The notes beneath the pieces were generated by a model. The model was given only the letters and a program-made list of their open reading frames with translations, ran no database searches and was not told where the DNA came from. From positions 82,990-146,989 of the forward strand of contig JAXMHQ010000006.1 of the NCBI GenBank assembly GCA_046346665.1: DNA of 64,000 nt. Direction: 5' to 3'. This DNA comes from JAXMHQ01 sp046346665. GTDB taxonomy: Bacteria; Verrucomicrobiota; Verrucomicrobiia; Limisphaerales; JAXMHQ01. Of this stretch, positions 18,161 through 25,468 are shown piece by piece (the stretch's first letter is position 1; each line of letters begins with the position of its first letter). The position numbers and the translations under genes are program-made.

Positions 18161-18262
18161 AAGGAGTTGCAAGTTCCAAGTGGCAAGTTCCAGGTGAATG
18201 AACCGCATTCCGGGCGAGGTCGGAACCTGAAACTTGTAACCTGAAACCTGAAACCTGAAACC
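18161..18262. repeat. CCTGAAA / CAAGTTCC heptamer repeats
   Basis: Tandem (ACCTGAA)-type units at 18226-18262 and AAGTTCC units at 18168-18195, inverted relative to each other. They fill the gap between the YIP1-family gene and the tRNA. Confidence 0.6.
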
Positions 18263-18269
18263 GCGGGGG

Positions 18270-18343
18270 TGGCTGTCCGACCTGGATTCGAACCAGGACA
18301 GAGGCCTCCAAAGGGCCTAGTGCTACCGTTACACCATCGGACA
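18270..18343 (-). tRNA. tRNA-Gln (anticodon UUG)
   Basis: On the minus strand the acceptor arm TGTCCGA pairs with TCGGACA, the D arm is GTG..CAC, the anticodon arm is AGGCC-CTTTGGA-GGCCT with anticodon TTG, and the T arm is CCTGG-TTCGAAT-CCAGG. Discriminator G and an encoded CCA (18270-18272) follow. A U1-A72 pair is normal for tRNA-Gln. All stems are intact. Confidence 0.95.
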
Positions 18344-18475
18344 AGCTGCCGAAAGAATATCGGCAGATGACGCACGATTCCAATTGTTTTTTAACCACGG
18401 AGGGACGCTGATGGATCCGGGCCAGAAACGTTGACGCGAATTGGCGCGAATTGCCACGAATTGTTGGGCTTTGAC

Positions 18476-18640
18476 GGTGGGGCGAGACTCCGTCGAGCCC
18501 TGGCTGCGGCCGTGAGGATTGTTGGATAAATGGATTTATGGATTATTGGATGGCTTGCGCGCGAGGGTTTTCCCATTTATCCAGGAATCCAAAAATCCAA
18601 TGATCCATCTTTCGAGGGCTCGACGGAGTCTCGCCCCACC
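18476..18640. mobile_element. 165-bp palindromic element with perfect 25-bp inverted ends
   Basis: The ends 18476-18500 and 18616-18640 are perfect 25-bp inverted repeats (GGTGGGGCGAGACTC..., ending CGTCGAGCCC). Inside, GGATTGTTGGATAAATGG-type hexamers on the left face ATCCA-type units on the right, so most of the element is palindromic. A second full copy is at 39852-40009 and a solo end at 13411-13435. It has no open frame; it looks like a miniature element that needs an outside enzyme, although an RNA-structure role is possible. Confidence 0.75.
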
Positions 18641-18648
18641 AGAGTGGA

Positions 18649-18714
18649 TTAGCGGAAATTCGCGCTGATTCGCGTCAAAACCTTTGTGCTTACCCGTGTC
18701 CATCCGTGGTTGAA
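18649..18714. repeat. degenerate GAATTCGCG / ATCCGTGG repeats
   Basis: Short degenerate units (AAATTCGCGCTGATTCGCG, then GTGTCCATCCGTGGTTG) of the type repeated at 2840, 18392-18470, 24171-24255 and 31517-31547. No gene lies in 18344-18751 apart from these repeats and the 165-bp element. Confidence 0.55.
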
Positions 18715-18751
18715 CTGCCCAAAAAACGTTGAATTCAGGCCAAAACAAGGC

Positions 18752-18781
18752 TTGACCGGGGCGGGGAATGGCCGATAGATT
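18752..18781 (+). promoter_or_regulatory. probable ilvB promoter
   Basis: TTGACC (18752-18757), 18 bp, TAGATT (18776-18781). The predicted start near 18788 places the leader peptide ATG (18789) at or next to the 5' end, so the leader may be translated as a leaderless message. Confidence 0.55.
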
Positions 18782-18788
18782 CTGAGTC

Positions 18789-18866
18789 ATGATTCGAGCC
18801 CATCGGCAAGTTGGCCTGCTGGTCGTCGTTGTAGAGAACGACGCCGTTGGCGCTTGTCGTTGTTGA
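18789..18866 (+). CDS. ilvB leader peptide (attenuator)
   Basis: A 25-codon frame from ATG 18789 to TGA 18864 that contains GLLVVVV: two Leu codons (18816, 18819) followed by four consecutive Val codons (18822-18833), then an upstream-facing set of RNA stems and an intrinsic terminator before ilvB. This is the arrangement of branched-chain amino-acid leader peptides such as those of ilvB and ilvGMEDA in enterobacteria. The peptide itself should have no function; its translation senses charged tRNA-Leu and tRNA-Val. A ribosome stalled on the Val codons masks 18825-18830 and frees 18837-18850. Confidence 0.85.
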   Translation: MIRAHRQVGLLVVVVENDAVGACRC

Positions 18867-18883
18867 GTCTGATTTCGACAAGA

Positions 18884-18918
18884 ACCCACGGCTGGAAACG
18901 GTCGTGGGTCTTTTTTTT
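18884..18918 (+). terminator. intrinsic terminator of the ilvB attenuator
   Basis: An 11-bp stem (ACCCACGGCTG at 18884-18894 with CGGTCGTGGGT at 18899-18909, two wobble pairs) capped by a GAAA tetraloop and followed by eight T (18911-18918). The alternative antiterminator pairs GCCGTTGG (18843-18850) with CCCACGGC (18885-18892), seven of eight positions, and would abolish the terminator. Confidence 0.9.
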
Positions 18919-18953
18919 GGACCGGCAACCGTTCCGCCACAACCTGAAAGCAT

Positions 18954-20861
18954 ATGAGCAAGAGCACCTCTGACATCGCGAAGAAGAAATCCACGGCCGG
19001 CGCCGCGCGCGCGGCAACCCGCGCCGAGGTCGGACCCGTCATGTCCGGCAGCGCCATCCTGGTGGAAGCGATGGAGCGGGAAGGCGTGGAGGTCATTTTC
19101 GCCTACCCGGGCGGCGCGAGCATGGAAATCCACCAGGCCCTGACCCGGTCGAAGAAGATCCGCACCATTTTGCCGCGGCACGAGCAGGGCGGGAGTTTTG
19201 CGGCGGAAGGCTATGCGCGGGCGACCGGCAAGGCGGGCGTGTGCATGACCACCAGCGGACCGGGCGCGACGAACCTGGTCACGGCCATCGCCGACGCCTA
19301 CATGGATTCCTGCCCGCTGGTCTGTATCACGGGCCAGGTGACGACGAACATGATCGGGCGCGGCGCCTTCCAGGAAACCGACATCATCGGGGTCACTTTG
19401 CCGATCGTGAAGCATTCCTATCTCGTCACCGACATCAACGACATTCCGCGGATTGTGAAGGAGGCGTTTTACCTGGCGCAGAGCGGCCGTCCGGGGCCGG
19501 TGGTGATCGATGTGCCCAAGAATGTCCAGCAGGCCAAGACCCAGCCGGTCTGGCCGACGCTCGAGCAGATCAAGAAAGGCTTGCGCGGTTATCAGCAGCC
19601 GGAGCTCAAGGCGGACGACGTCGCGCTCAACGAGATCATGGGGTTGCTTGAAAAGGCCGAGCGCCCGGTGATTTACTGCGGCGGCGGCATTATCACCAGC
19701 GGTGCGGCTGCGGAGCTGAAGAAGTTCGCGGAAGCCGCCCAGATCCCCGTCACCACCACGCTGATGGGCATCGGGGCGTTTCCCGAAACCAGCCCGCTGT
19801 CTCTGCGCTGGCTCGGCATGCACGGTGCCGCGTTCGCCAACTGGGCCGTGAACGGCGAATACGAATATCGCAAGAGCCCGAACGATCCGATGGTGAAAAT
19901 CGCGGACGGCGCCGACCTGCTGCTCGCATTCGGCGTCCGGTTCGACGACCGGGTGACCGGGAAGTTCGAGGAATTCTGCAAGCATGGCACGATCGTCCAC
20001 ATCGATGTGGATGCGTCCGAGTTGAACAAGAATCGCCGTGCCAACCTCGCGGTGGTGGGCGACATCAGGGACGCGCTGGCGCGGTTGAACGCGATGCTGG
20101 CGCGGCGGCCGTTGAACAAGCCGCACGCGAGCTGGCTGGCGCAGATCGAAGCCTGGAAGAAAAAGGCGCCGTTCAGCTACAGCGTCACGCCCGAGATCGC
20201 CAACAGCGATCACATGAAGGACCACCTGACCGGCTCGGAAGACCAGATCATCCTGCAGCAGATGGTGGTGGAATCGCTCTATGAACTCACCAAGGGCGAC
20301 GCGATCATCACGACCGGCGTGGGCCAGCACCAGATGTGGGCGGGGCAATGGTATAAATACTCGCGCCCGCGCCAGTTCATCACCAGCGGCGGGCTGGGTT
20401 CGATGGGTTTTGGACTCCCCGCGGCGCTCGGCATCAAGGTGGCGCACCCGGACAAACAGGTGGTTGACATCGACGGCGACGGTTCGTTCCTGATGAACAT
20501 CCAGGAACTCGCGACCGCCTACGTCGAAGGCATTGCCGCCAAGGCCATCATCTTGAACAACCAGCACCTCGGCATGGTGGTGCAGTGGGAAGACAAGTTT
20601 TACGCGGGCAACCGCGGCCACACCTATCTCGGTGACCCGGAAGAGCGCAAAGAGATCTATCCGGACTACGTGCGCGTCTGCAATTCGTTCAACGTGAAAT
20701 GCGAACGCGTGATGTACCGCAAGGACCTCCGCGGCGCGATCCAACGCATGCTCGACTCCAAGGAACCGTACGTTCTCGACGTGATCGTGCCTTACACCAC
20801 GCACGTGATCCCGTTCATCCCGGCCGGCCGCACGGTGGCGGACATGCTGTGGAAAGGGTGA
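18954..20861 (+). CDS. ilvB: acetolactate synthase, large catalytic subunit
   Basis: A ThDP-dependent enzyme that condenses two pyruvates to acetolactate, or pyruvate with 2-ketobutyrate, the first common step of Val/Leu/Ile synthesis. Length is 635, slightly longer than usual owing to a Lys/Ala-rich N-terminal extension of ~25 residues. The catalytic Glu is Glu77 in PRHEQGG; TTSGPGATNLVTAIADAYMDSCPLVCITGQV is the usual N-domain run; the FAD-domain signature FGVRFDDRVTGKFEEF is present; ThDP and Mg2+ are bound by DGDGSFLMNIQELAT...ILNNQHLG. GAAAG precedes the ATG. No ilvN (small regulatory subunit) follows; the 3' neighbour is a mobile-looking insertion. Expression should be governed by the upstream attenuator. 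Confidence 0.97.
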   Translation: MSKSTSDIAKKKSTAGAARAATRAEVGPVMSGSAILVEAMEREGVEVIFAYPGGASMEIHQALTRSKKIRTILPRHEQGGSFAAEGYARATGKAGVCMTTSGPGATNLVTAIADAYMDSCPLVCITGQVTTNMIGRGAFQETDIIGVTLPIVKHSYLVTDINDIPRIVKEAFYLAQSGRPGPVVIDVPKNVQQAKTQPVWPTLEQIKKGLRGYQQPELKADDVALNEIMGLLEKAERPVIYCGGGIITSGAAAELKKFAEAAQIPVTTTLMGIGAFPETSPLSLRWLGMHGAAFANWAVNGEYEYRKSPNDPMVKIADGADLLLAFGVRFDDRVTGKFEEFCKHGTIVHIDVDASELNKNRRANLAVVGDIRDALARLNAMLARRPLNKPHASWLAQIEAWKKKAPFSYSVTPEIANSDHMKDHLTGSEDQIILQQMVVESLYELTKGDAIITTGVGQHQMWAGQWYKYSRPRQFITSGGLGSMGFGLPAALGIKVAHPDKQVVDIDGDGSFLMNIQELATAYVEGIAAKAIILNNQHLGMVVQWEDKFYAGNRGHTYLGDPEERKEIYPDYVRVCNSFNVKCERVMYRKDLRGAIQRMLDSKEPYVLDVIVPYTTHVIPFIPAGRTVADMLWKG

Positions 20862-20867
20862 GGTCAG

Positions 20868-20964
20868 TTTAAGAGTTCATGAGTTTGGGGGTTGGCTCCA
20901 CAGCCGGCTCCCGGACTCCGCAGTGGAGTGATGGAGTAATGGAGTCCTGGAGTGATGAAGAGAC
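20868..20964. repeat. AGTTTAAG and GGAGT micro-repeats
   Basis: Degenerate AGTTTAAGAGTTCATGAGTTT units followed by TGGAGTGATGGAGTAATGGAGT units. The same two repeat types recur after the duplicated ilvB end at 21688-21815. Confidence 0.6.
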
Positions 20965-21174
20965 TCAGGCGCTCTCTCGTCGGCCGGCTGGCTCGTAATA
21001 ATCGTCCTCGTGCTCGTCCTCGTGCTCGTCCTCGAGCCTTCGTGGATTAATGACCGCAATGTCCAACGGGAGCAATGAGTTGGCCCGCGTCTGATCGGTT
21101 CCCGCGAGGTACTCATGCAAATTCGTCATCCCATCTCCACCGGCAGGGGAAGCATCGGCATTCCATATCTTCAC
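20965..21174 (-). pseudogene. C-terminal fragment of a secreted calcium-binding-repeat protein
   Basis: On the minus strand the frame reads WNADASPAGGDGMTNLHEYLAGTD, which matches the D-x-D-G-D-G-MTNLxEYLAGTDP signature often found near the C-terminus of large secreted Verrucomicrobiota proteins. Only ~30 residues are recognisable; the remainder translates a GAGGACGAGCAC tandem repeat. There is no upstream domain, signal peptide or credible start, so this is a remnant left between the repeats. Confidence 0.5.
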
Positions 21175-21196
21175 ACCTTTACAGTTCAGCTCTGTT

Positions 21197-21453
21197 CAGC
21201 TCTGTGTCGCAGAGATAAGTGTGTGTAGTTGAGTAAAGTGGGACGAATTCGGCTTGGTTTTTGAGTCTTACGGTCGATTTTGACACCCCAAAAAGGCTGC
21301 AAGCATAGGCTGGTCAGTCGTGTGGTAGGGCTATAGCCGACGATGCTTACAGGCAAAAAACGAGGCTAAAAACTAGTTCTAAGACCCTTTTAAGGCAGTC
21401 ATTTTGAAGCAACTGCATCCTGTGCAGAAGGTTGTTTCTGCGACACAGGGCTG
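21197..21453. mobile_element. MITE-like element, 257 bp, with 22-bp inverted ends
   Basis: The left end (21197-21218) begins CAGCTCTGTGTCGCAGA and the right end (21432-21453) is its inverse with three mismatches (TTGTTTCTGCGACACAGGG...). The interior is AT-richer than the flanks, contains CTTTTAAGG and AAAAAACGAGGC stretches, and has no coding frame of note. Length, terminal inverted repeats and lack of a transposase fit a miniature inverted-repeat element moved by a transposase elsewhere. It sits immediately before a duplicated piece of ilvB. Confidence 0.7.
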
Positions 21454-21457
21454 GACA

Positions 21458-21687
21458 GTGACCCGGAAGAGCGCAAAGAGATCTATCCGGACTACGTGCG
21501 CGTCTGCAATTCGTTCAGCGTGAAATGCGAACGCGTGATGTACCGCAAGGACCTCCGCGGCGCGATCCAACGCATGCTCGACTCCAAGGAACCGTACGTT
21601 CTCGACGTGATCGTGCCTTACACCACGCACGGGATCCCGTTCATCCCGGCCGGCCGCACGGTGGCGGACATGCTGTGGAAAGGGTGA
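21458..21687 (+). pseudogene. duplicated 3' end of ilvB
   Basis: From GTGACCCGG at 21458 the sequence repeats 20632-20861 with two substitutions in about 230 bp (Asn to Ser and Val to Gly codons), and the match fades into the following repeats. It encodes the last ~76 residues of acetolactate synthase in frame (YPDYVRVCNSFSVKCERVMYR...) but lacks the catalytic domains and has no start site. The high identity means the duplication is recent, and it probably arose together with the insertion of the preceding MITE-like element. Confidence 0.9.
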
Positions 21688-21815
21688 GGTCGGTTTAGGA
21701 GTTTAGGAGTTTAAGAGTTTAAGAGTTTAAGAGTTTGGGAGTCGGCTTCGGCCGGCTCCTGAACTGCGTAGAGGGGTGATGGAGTGGTGGAGTGGTGGAG
21801 GGATTGCGACGCGGA
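21688..21815. repeat. tandem AGTTTAGG/AGTTTAAG and GGAGTGGT arrays
   Basis: Six or so copies of a GAGTTTAAG-type octamer (21694-21740) followed by GGTGATGGAGTGGTGGAGTGG units (21774-21802). Confidence 0.7.
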
Positions 21816-21907
21816 ATTCAGCAATACTCCAGGAGTCCACGACTCCAGCACTGCATTCCCCAATCCGCTTGTTCTGGCCCCCGGGTCTGACGCAAACTGC
21901 GGTTGAA

Positions 21908-24151
21908 ATGAAAGCTGCGTGTTCGGGTTGGGACAGGGTTCGACGGATTATGGTGTTCCTGCTGATGCTTGCCGGGATCTGCGCAAGCACTCCAGCTGCG
22001 CCGCTACCGCACCTGGCCTTGATCCAGGCTGCCGCGACCAATTCCACCTACGACCTCATGGAATGGCACGTCGACCTCGGCAAAACCTATTCGAACCCGT
22101 TCGATCCGGACGAAATTTCCGTGGATGGACTTTTTAAGGGGCCGCAGGGGAAGGTGCTGCGCGTGCCGGCGTTCTGGGGGCAGGATTTTGAGACGGCCAC
22201 GAACGCCGCGGCGGGCGCTTCGCCGGCAGCTGTCGGAGACCCGGGATGGCGGCTTCGATTCGCTCCGCCGGCGCCGGGGCACTGGACACTTCGGATCCTG
22301 GCACGCGATGCGGGGGGAGAAACGAACTCTGAAACCGTGTCCTTCGAAGTCGTCAAGGGCGGGTCTCCCGGTTTCGTGCGGCGTTCGCTTTGCAACAGCC
22401 GGTATTTTGAATTCGATTCCGGGTCGCCGTTTTTCATCCTGGGCTACATCCTGGGCTGGGGCACGCTGCCGGAATACGATTTGATGCTGGGCAAGATTGC
22501 CGCCGCGGGAGGCAACTACACGCGCGTCTGGATTTCGCCGCCCAACCCGGTGCTGGAAACCCAGTCGCTGGGGCCCGGCCGCTACGACCTCGCAGCCGCC
22601 TGGTTTTATGACCAGGTGCTGGGCATGGCCCGGAGCAAGGGCGTTTACGTGCTGCTGACGTTGAAGAACTACCGGGACCTCATGAACCACGATGTCTGGG
22701 GCCCGGCGCCCTGGCCGCAACTTCCCTACAATCGCGTGAACGGGGGGCCGATCTCCGAGCCGTCCGCGTTTTTCACCGATCCCGCCGCGCGCCGTCTTTA
22801 CCAGCGGCACCTGCGCTACCTGGTGGCGCGCTACTCGGCGTTCACTTCGCTCGGGTTCTGGGAATTCTGGAACGAACAGGACAACGCCGGCGCCGGTTCC
22901 GACGCCGGCTGGGTCGTCGAAATGGCCGATTGGCTGCGGCAGAATGACCCTAACAGGCATCTTGTGACAACCTCCTACGGCAGGGCCGGCCCGGCGCAGG
23001 TGTGGGAGGCGCAATCGATCGACCTGACGCAACGGCATTTTTACGGGGACGAAGGTTCCGTGCGGAATGTGGTCCCGGTCATCGAGGCCGACGCGCGCGC
23101 GGCGGACCGGTTCGGGAAACCGCACCTGATGAGCGAACTGGGCATCTCGTGGCGGCGGTCGGACGAGTTTTTTGATCCGCACCACACCGCGATGAACCTG
23201 CACTGCGGCCTCTGGGCCTCGGCCATGGCGGGCAACGCGGGCGGGGCGACGATGTGGTATTGGTACGATTACATCCGGCCCCACAATCTCTGGGGCAACC
23301 TGATTCCGCTGTCCCGGTTCGCCGCCGGCATCAACTGGTCGCGGCTCAACCTGCAGCCGGTTGCCGTCGAAAGTCCGCGCTATGCCGGTCCGGCGGGCGC
23401 CGTGCGGGAGGTTTCCATCGCGGCGGGCGGCGACTGGGGGAAGGCGGACCCGGCGCCGTGCGTGGTTGAGCCAGACGGACGGGCGTCGCGCGCGCTGCCG
23501 ATTTTCCTGTACGGACCGGTGAAGCCGGAATTGCGGACGCCGCTTGTGGTGACCACGCGCTTTGATCGGCCCGGAACACTCGCCATCCGTGCGGCTCAAT
23601 CCTCGGGCCCCTGCCGGTTGGAAGTGTCGGTCGACGGCGGATCGCCCGTGATGTTTGATTTCAAGCCCGAGCCGTTGCCGGTCGGAAAAGCGTCCAGCGA
23701 AGCGATGGAGGGCCGCTATCCGGTTGCCGAGACGGATCGGGAGCGGCGGATGCCATTGCCGGAGGGGGCGCACACGCTGCGATTTGACGTGACGGAGGGG
23801 GATTGGATCGCGCTGGAATCAGTGTCTTTAGCGGGCGTTCGGGATCCGGGTGTGAGCGGGTTGGAAGTGCTGGCGCTGGCGGACGCGGAGGCGGGCGAGG
23901 CGATTGCGTGGGTGCACGATCCCGAGGCGAACTGGTATACCGAAGCGCGGAACGTTCGATTGCCGGTTTTCGGGGGCACGACAATGCAACTGCCGCTGGG
24001 CAAGCCCGGCTCCTACCGGCTGGAATGGTGGGACACCTATTTGGGATATTCCTTCAAACTGGAGACCTTGAAATCGCGCGACGGCCTGTTGCGCATTGAA
24101 GTGCCGGCGTTTCAGCGAGACGTGGCGGTGAGGATCAGCAGGGAGCGTTGA
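21908..24151 (+). CDS. secreted DUF5060-type glycoside hydrolase
   Basis: A 747-residue exported protein (signal peptide IMVFLLMLAGICASTPAAP). Residues ~35-130 form the DUF5060 beta-sandwich (EWHVDLGKTYSNPFDPDEISVDGLFKGPQGKVLRVPAFWGQDF). The following (beta/alpha)8 barrel has GYILGWGTLP, GNYTRVWISPPN, and clan-A glycosidase glutamates: Glu323 in LGFWEFWNEQDN (acid/base) and Glu410 in PHLMSELGISWR (nucleophile). The C-terminal ~250 residues are beta-rich, likely carbohydrate-binding. It should act on a polysaccharide outside the cell; the linkage is unknown. ATG 21908 is chosen because the longer frame would translate GGAGTGGT repeats. A single gene bounded by repeats on both sides. Confidence 0.85.
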   Translation: MKAACSGWDRVRRIMVFLLMLAGICASTPAAPLPHLALIQAAATNSTYDLMEWHVDLGKTYSNPFDPDEISVDGLFKGPQGKVLRVPAFWGQDFETATNAAAGASPAAVGDPGWRLRFAPPAPGHWTLRILARDAGGETNSETVSFEVVKGGSPGFVRRSLCNSRYFEFDSGSPFFILGYILGWGTLPEYDLMLGKIAAAGGNYTRVWISPPNPVLETQSLGPGRYDLAAAWFYDQVLGMARSKGVYVLLTLKNYRDLMNHDVWGPAPWPQLPYNRVNGGPISEPSAFFTDPAARRLYQRHLRYLVARYSAFTSLGFWEFWNEQDNAGAGSDAGWVVEMADWLRQNDPNRHLVTTSYGRAGPAQVWEAQSIDLTQRHFYGDEGSVRNVVPVIEADARAADRFGKPHLMSELGISWRRSDEFFDPHHTAMNLHCGLWASAMAGNAGGATMWYWYDYIRPHNLWGNLIPLSRFAAGINWSRLNLQPVAVESPRYAGPAGAVREVSIAAGGDWGKADPAPCVVEPDGRASRALPIFLYGPVKPELRTPLVVTTRFDRPGTLAIRAAQSSGPCRLEVSVDGGSPVMFDFKPEPLPVGKASSEAMEGRYPVAETDRERRMPLPEGAHTLRFDVTEGDWIALESVSLAGVRDPGVSGLEVLALADAEAGEAIAWVHDPEANWYTEARNVRLPVFGGTTMQLPLGKPGSYRLEWWDTYLGYSFKLETLKSRDGLLRIEVPAFQRDVAVRISRER

Positions 24152-24156
24152 AAGGT

Positions 24157-24325
24157 TGAGAGTTTAAGAGTTGACGCGAATTAGCGCGAATTACCGCTAA
24201 TTGGGGGAAGGATTTATTTCAACCACGGATGGACGCGGATGGACACGGATGGGGGAGAGGCGGAGGGGCAATTTCTTTCGGTTCACAGACTCCTAAACTC
24301 TTATACTCTTAAACTCTTAAACTGA
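24157..24325. repeat. mixed short-repeat block with inverted octamer arrays
   Basis: GAGAGTTTAAGAGTT (24160) is inverted at 24286-24322 (ACTCCTAAACTCTTATACTC...). Between them are the GCGAATTAGCGCGAATT units (24174-24200) and CCACGGATGGACGCGGATGG units (24222-24252). The block fills the gap between convergent genes. Confidence 0.65.
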
Positions 24326-24328
24326 TCT

Positions 24329-24784
24329 TCAGGCTACTCGGTTGAATTCGCGAAAATTGGCGGGAGCGGCGGGCTGGGCGGTTTTGGTGGCGGGCTGCGA
24401 TAGTTTCTGCTGGTCGAGTTGCGCCTGGGCCTGGGCTTCCATGGCGCTGGCCTGGGCAGCCACGGAGAGATCCTGGCCGGAGGGATCGGTCGGGGCGGTG
24501 GCGGCGGCGCGCATCTGGCGGGCGGCGGCCAGGGCTTGTTCGGGGGTGAGGCCGCCGGGGACGGATATTTTGACGCGGCCGCCGACGGCGTAGAGTTTGC
24601 CGTCGGGACCCATTTCGTAATCGAATTCAATTCCGCTGGCGAGGGCGCCGGCGGCGGCGAGGTGGGCGGCTTCGTGGGCGCGGACGTCGCGGTCGCGCGC
24701 CGCGAGCCGCGCAATTTCGGCCCGGTCCTGCGGCGTCAATTGTTTCCCGCCACCAACCTGGCCCACGGAATCGATCGCATCCAT
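24329..24784 (-). CDS. SprA-related putative metalloprotease
   Basis: A 151-residue protein of the SprA-related (putative catalytic metalloprotease) family. The signature RDRDVRAHEAAHLAAAG holds an HExxH-type zinc motif (HEAAH), and it is followed by the family's EFDYEMGPDGKLYAVGGRVKIS and a TPEQALAAARQMRAAA helix. The C-terminal third is Ala/Gln-rich and probably disordered. Activity has not been established for the family as far as I know. There is no signal peptide. It is convergent with the glycosidase and divergent from the padR gene. Confidence 0.75.
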   Translation of the reverse strand: MDAIDSVGQVGGGKQLTPQDRAEIARLAARDRDVRAHEAAHLAAAGALASGIEFDYEMGPDGKLYAVGGRVKISVPGGLTPEQALAAARQMRAAATAPTDPSGQDLSVAAQASAMEAQAQAQLDQQKLSQPATKTAQPAAPANFREFNRVA

Positions 24785-25065
24785 AGTCTTCCAGCGCCGC
24801 GAGGAAAAAACTCAAGGCGCCATACGGGTATCGGCGGAAACGGCGGGAGGGTTAAGGGGAATGCGGAATGCGGAATGCCGAGTGCGGAATCCTGGCGGCG
24901 TTCGATCGTCCTCGTCCTCTGCCTCCTCCTCGAAAATGTTAAAACGTCAAAAACCCGCGCTTTCCGTGCTGAGGCGGATGTGGAGTATGGGGACTCGCCG
25001 CAGCTTGTGCTCTCGGGACTCCAACACTCCGGCACTCCAGCACTCCGCGGCCCCGAAAAAATCCC

Positions 25066-25110
25066 TTGCCATCAATCTCGTGCCATGCTACCTTGTCTCA
25101 CAAAGGTAGC
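25066..25110 (+). promoter_or_regulatory. promoter with overlapping operator for padR-pspC
   Basis: TTGCCA (25066-25071), 17 bp, TACCTT (25089-25094). The -10 box lies inside a perfect 8-bp inverted repeat, GCTACCTT (25087-25094) and AAGGTAGC (25103-25110), with an 8-bp spacer. PadR proteins are dimers that bind such palindromes and often repress their own promoter, so autoregulation is likely. Confidence 0.6.
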
Positions 25111-25129
25111 TTACATCGAACAGTTGCTT

Positions 25130-25456
25130 ATGGATCTGGACGACAAGTTTGCGGCGATACGGAAGGGGCTTCTGGAGTTTATTCTCCTGAAGATCATCGC
25201 GGCCGATAAGGTTTACGCGGCGGACATTTTGAAGCAGCTCAGTTCGACGGAATTCGCGACGCAGGAGGGGACGTTGTATCCGTTGTTGAGCAAGATGCGG
25301 AGGGACGGGCTGTTGGATTACGACTGGAAGGAATCCGAGGCGGGGCCTCCGCGGAAATATTACGAGCTGACGGCCAAGGGGCGGGAGCAGTTGCGGGAGA
25401 CCTCCGAATACTGGCAGAAAATCAGCGGCACGGTTCGAAATCTCGGCAGGAATTAA
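25130..25456 (+). CDS. PadR-family transcriptional regulator
   Basis: A 108-residue winged-helix regulator. The conserved core is present: LLEFILLKIIAADKVYAADILKQL (helices 1-2), EGTLYPLLSKMRRDGLLDYDW (recognition helix and wing entry), and ESEAGPPRKYYELTAKGREQLRE (wing with the typical PPRKYY). ATG 25130 gives the normal PadR length and places the start 20 bp after the palindrome at 25087-25110; an ATG at 25085 would put the operator in the coding region. Twelve bases separate it from the PspC-domain gene it probably controls. Confidence 0.92.
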   Translation: MDLDDKFAAIRKGLLEFILLKIIAADKVYAADILKQLSSTEFATQEGTLYPLLSKMRRDGLLDYDWKESEAGPPRKYYELTAKGREQLRETSEYWQKISGTVRNLGRN

Positions 25457-25468
25457 CCCATAGCTGTT

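Noticed and set aside
18735..20804. Long antisense frame covering ilvB
   Set aside because: It is the complement of a fully conserved ilvB with correct motifs; its translation is His/Arg/Val-rich without any domain, as expected for the opposite strand of high-GC genes. Similar antisense frames at 6916-8874, 36127-38367 and 59158-62256 were rejected for the same reason.
20990..21045. CRISPR-like or coding repeat in the GAGGACGAGCAC stretch
   Set aside because: The units are 12 bases, contiguous and without spacers; it is a simple tandem repeat. No CRISPR array was seen anywhere in the window.
21455..21687. A second functional acetolactate synthase gene
   Set aside because: Only the last ~76 codons are present, without catalytic or cofactor sites and without a start.
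24419..25129. An N-terminal extension of the PadR protein of more than 200 residues, open in frame
   Set aside because: It is the complement of the SprA-type gene plus repeats and an operator-like palindrome; normal PadR proteins begin at the ATG at 25130.
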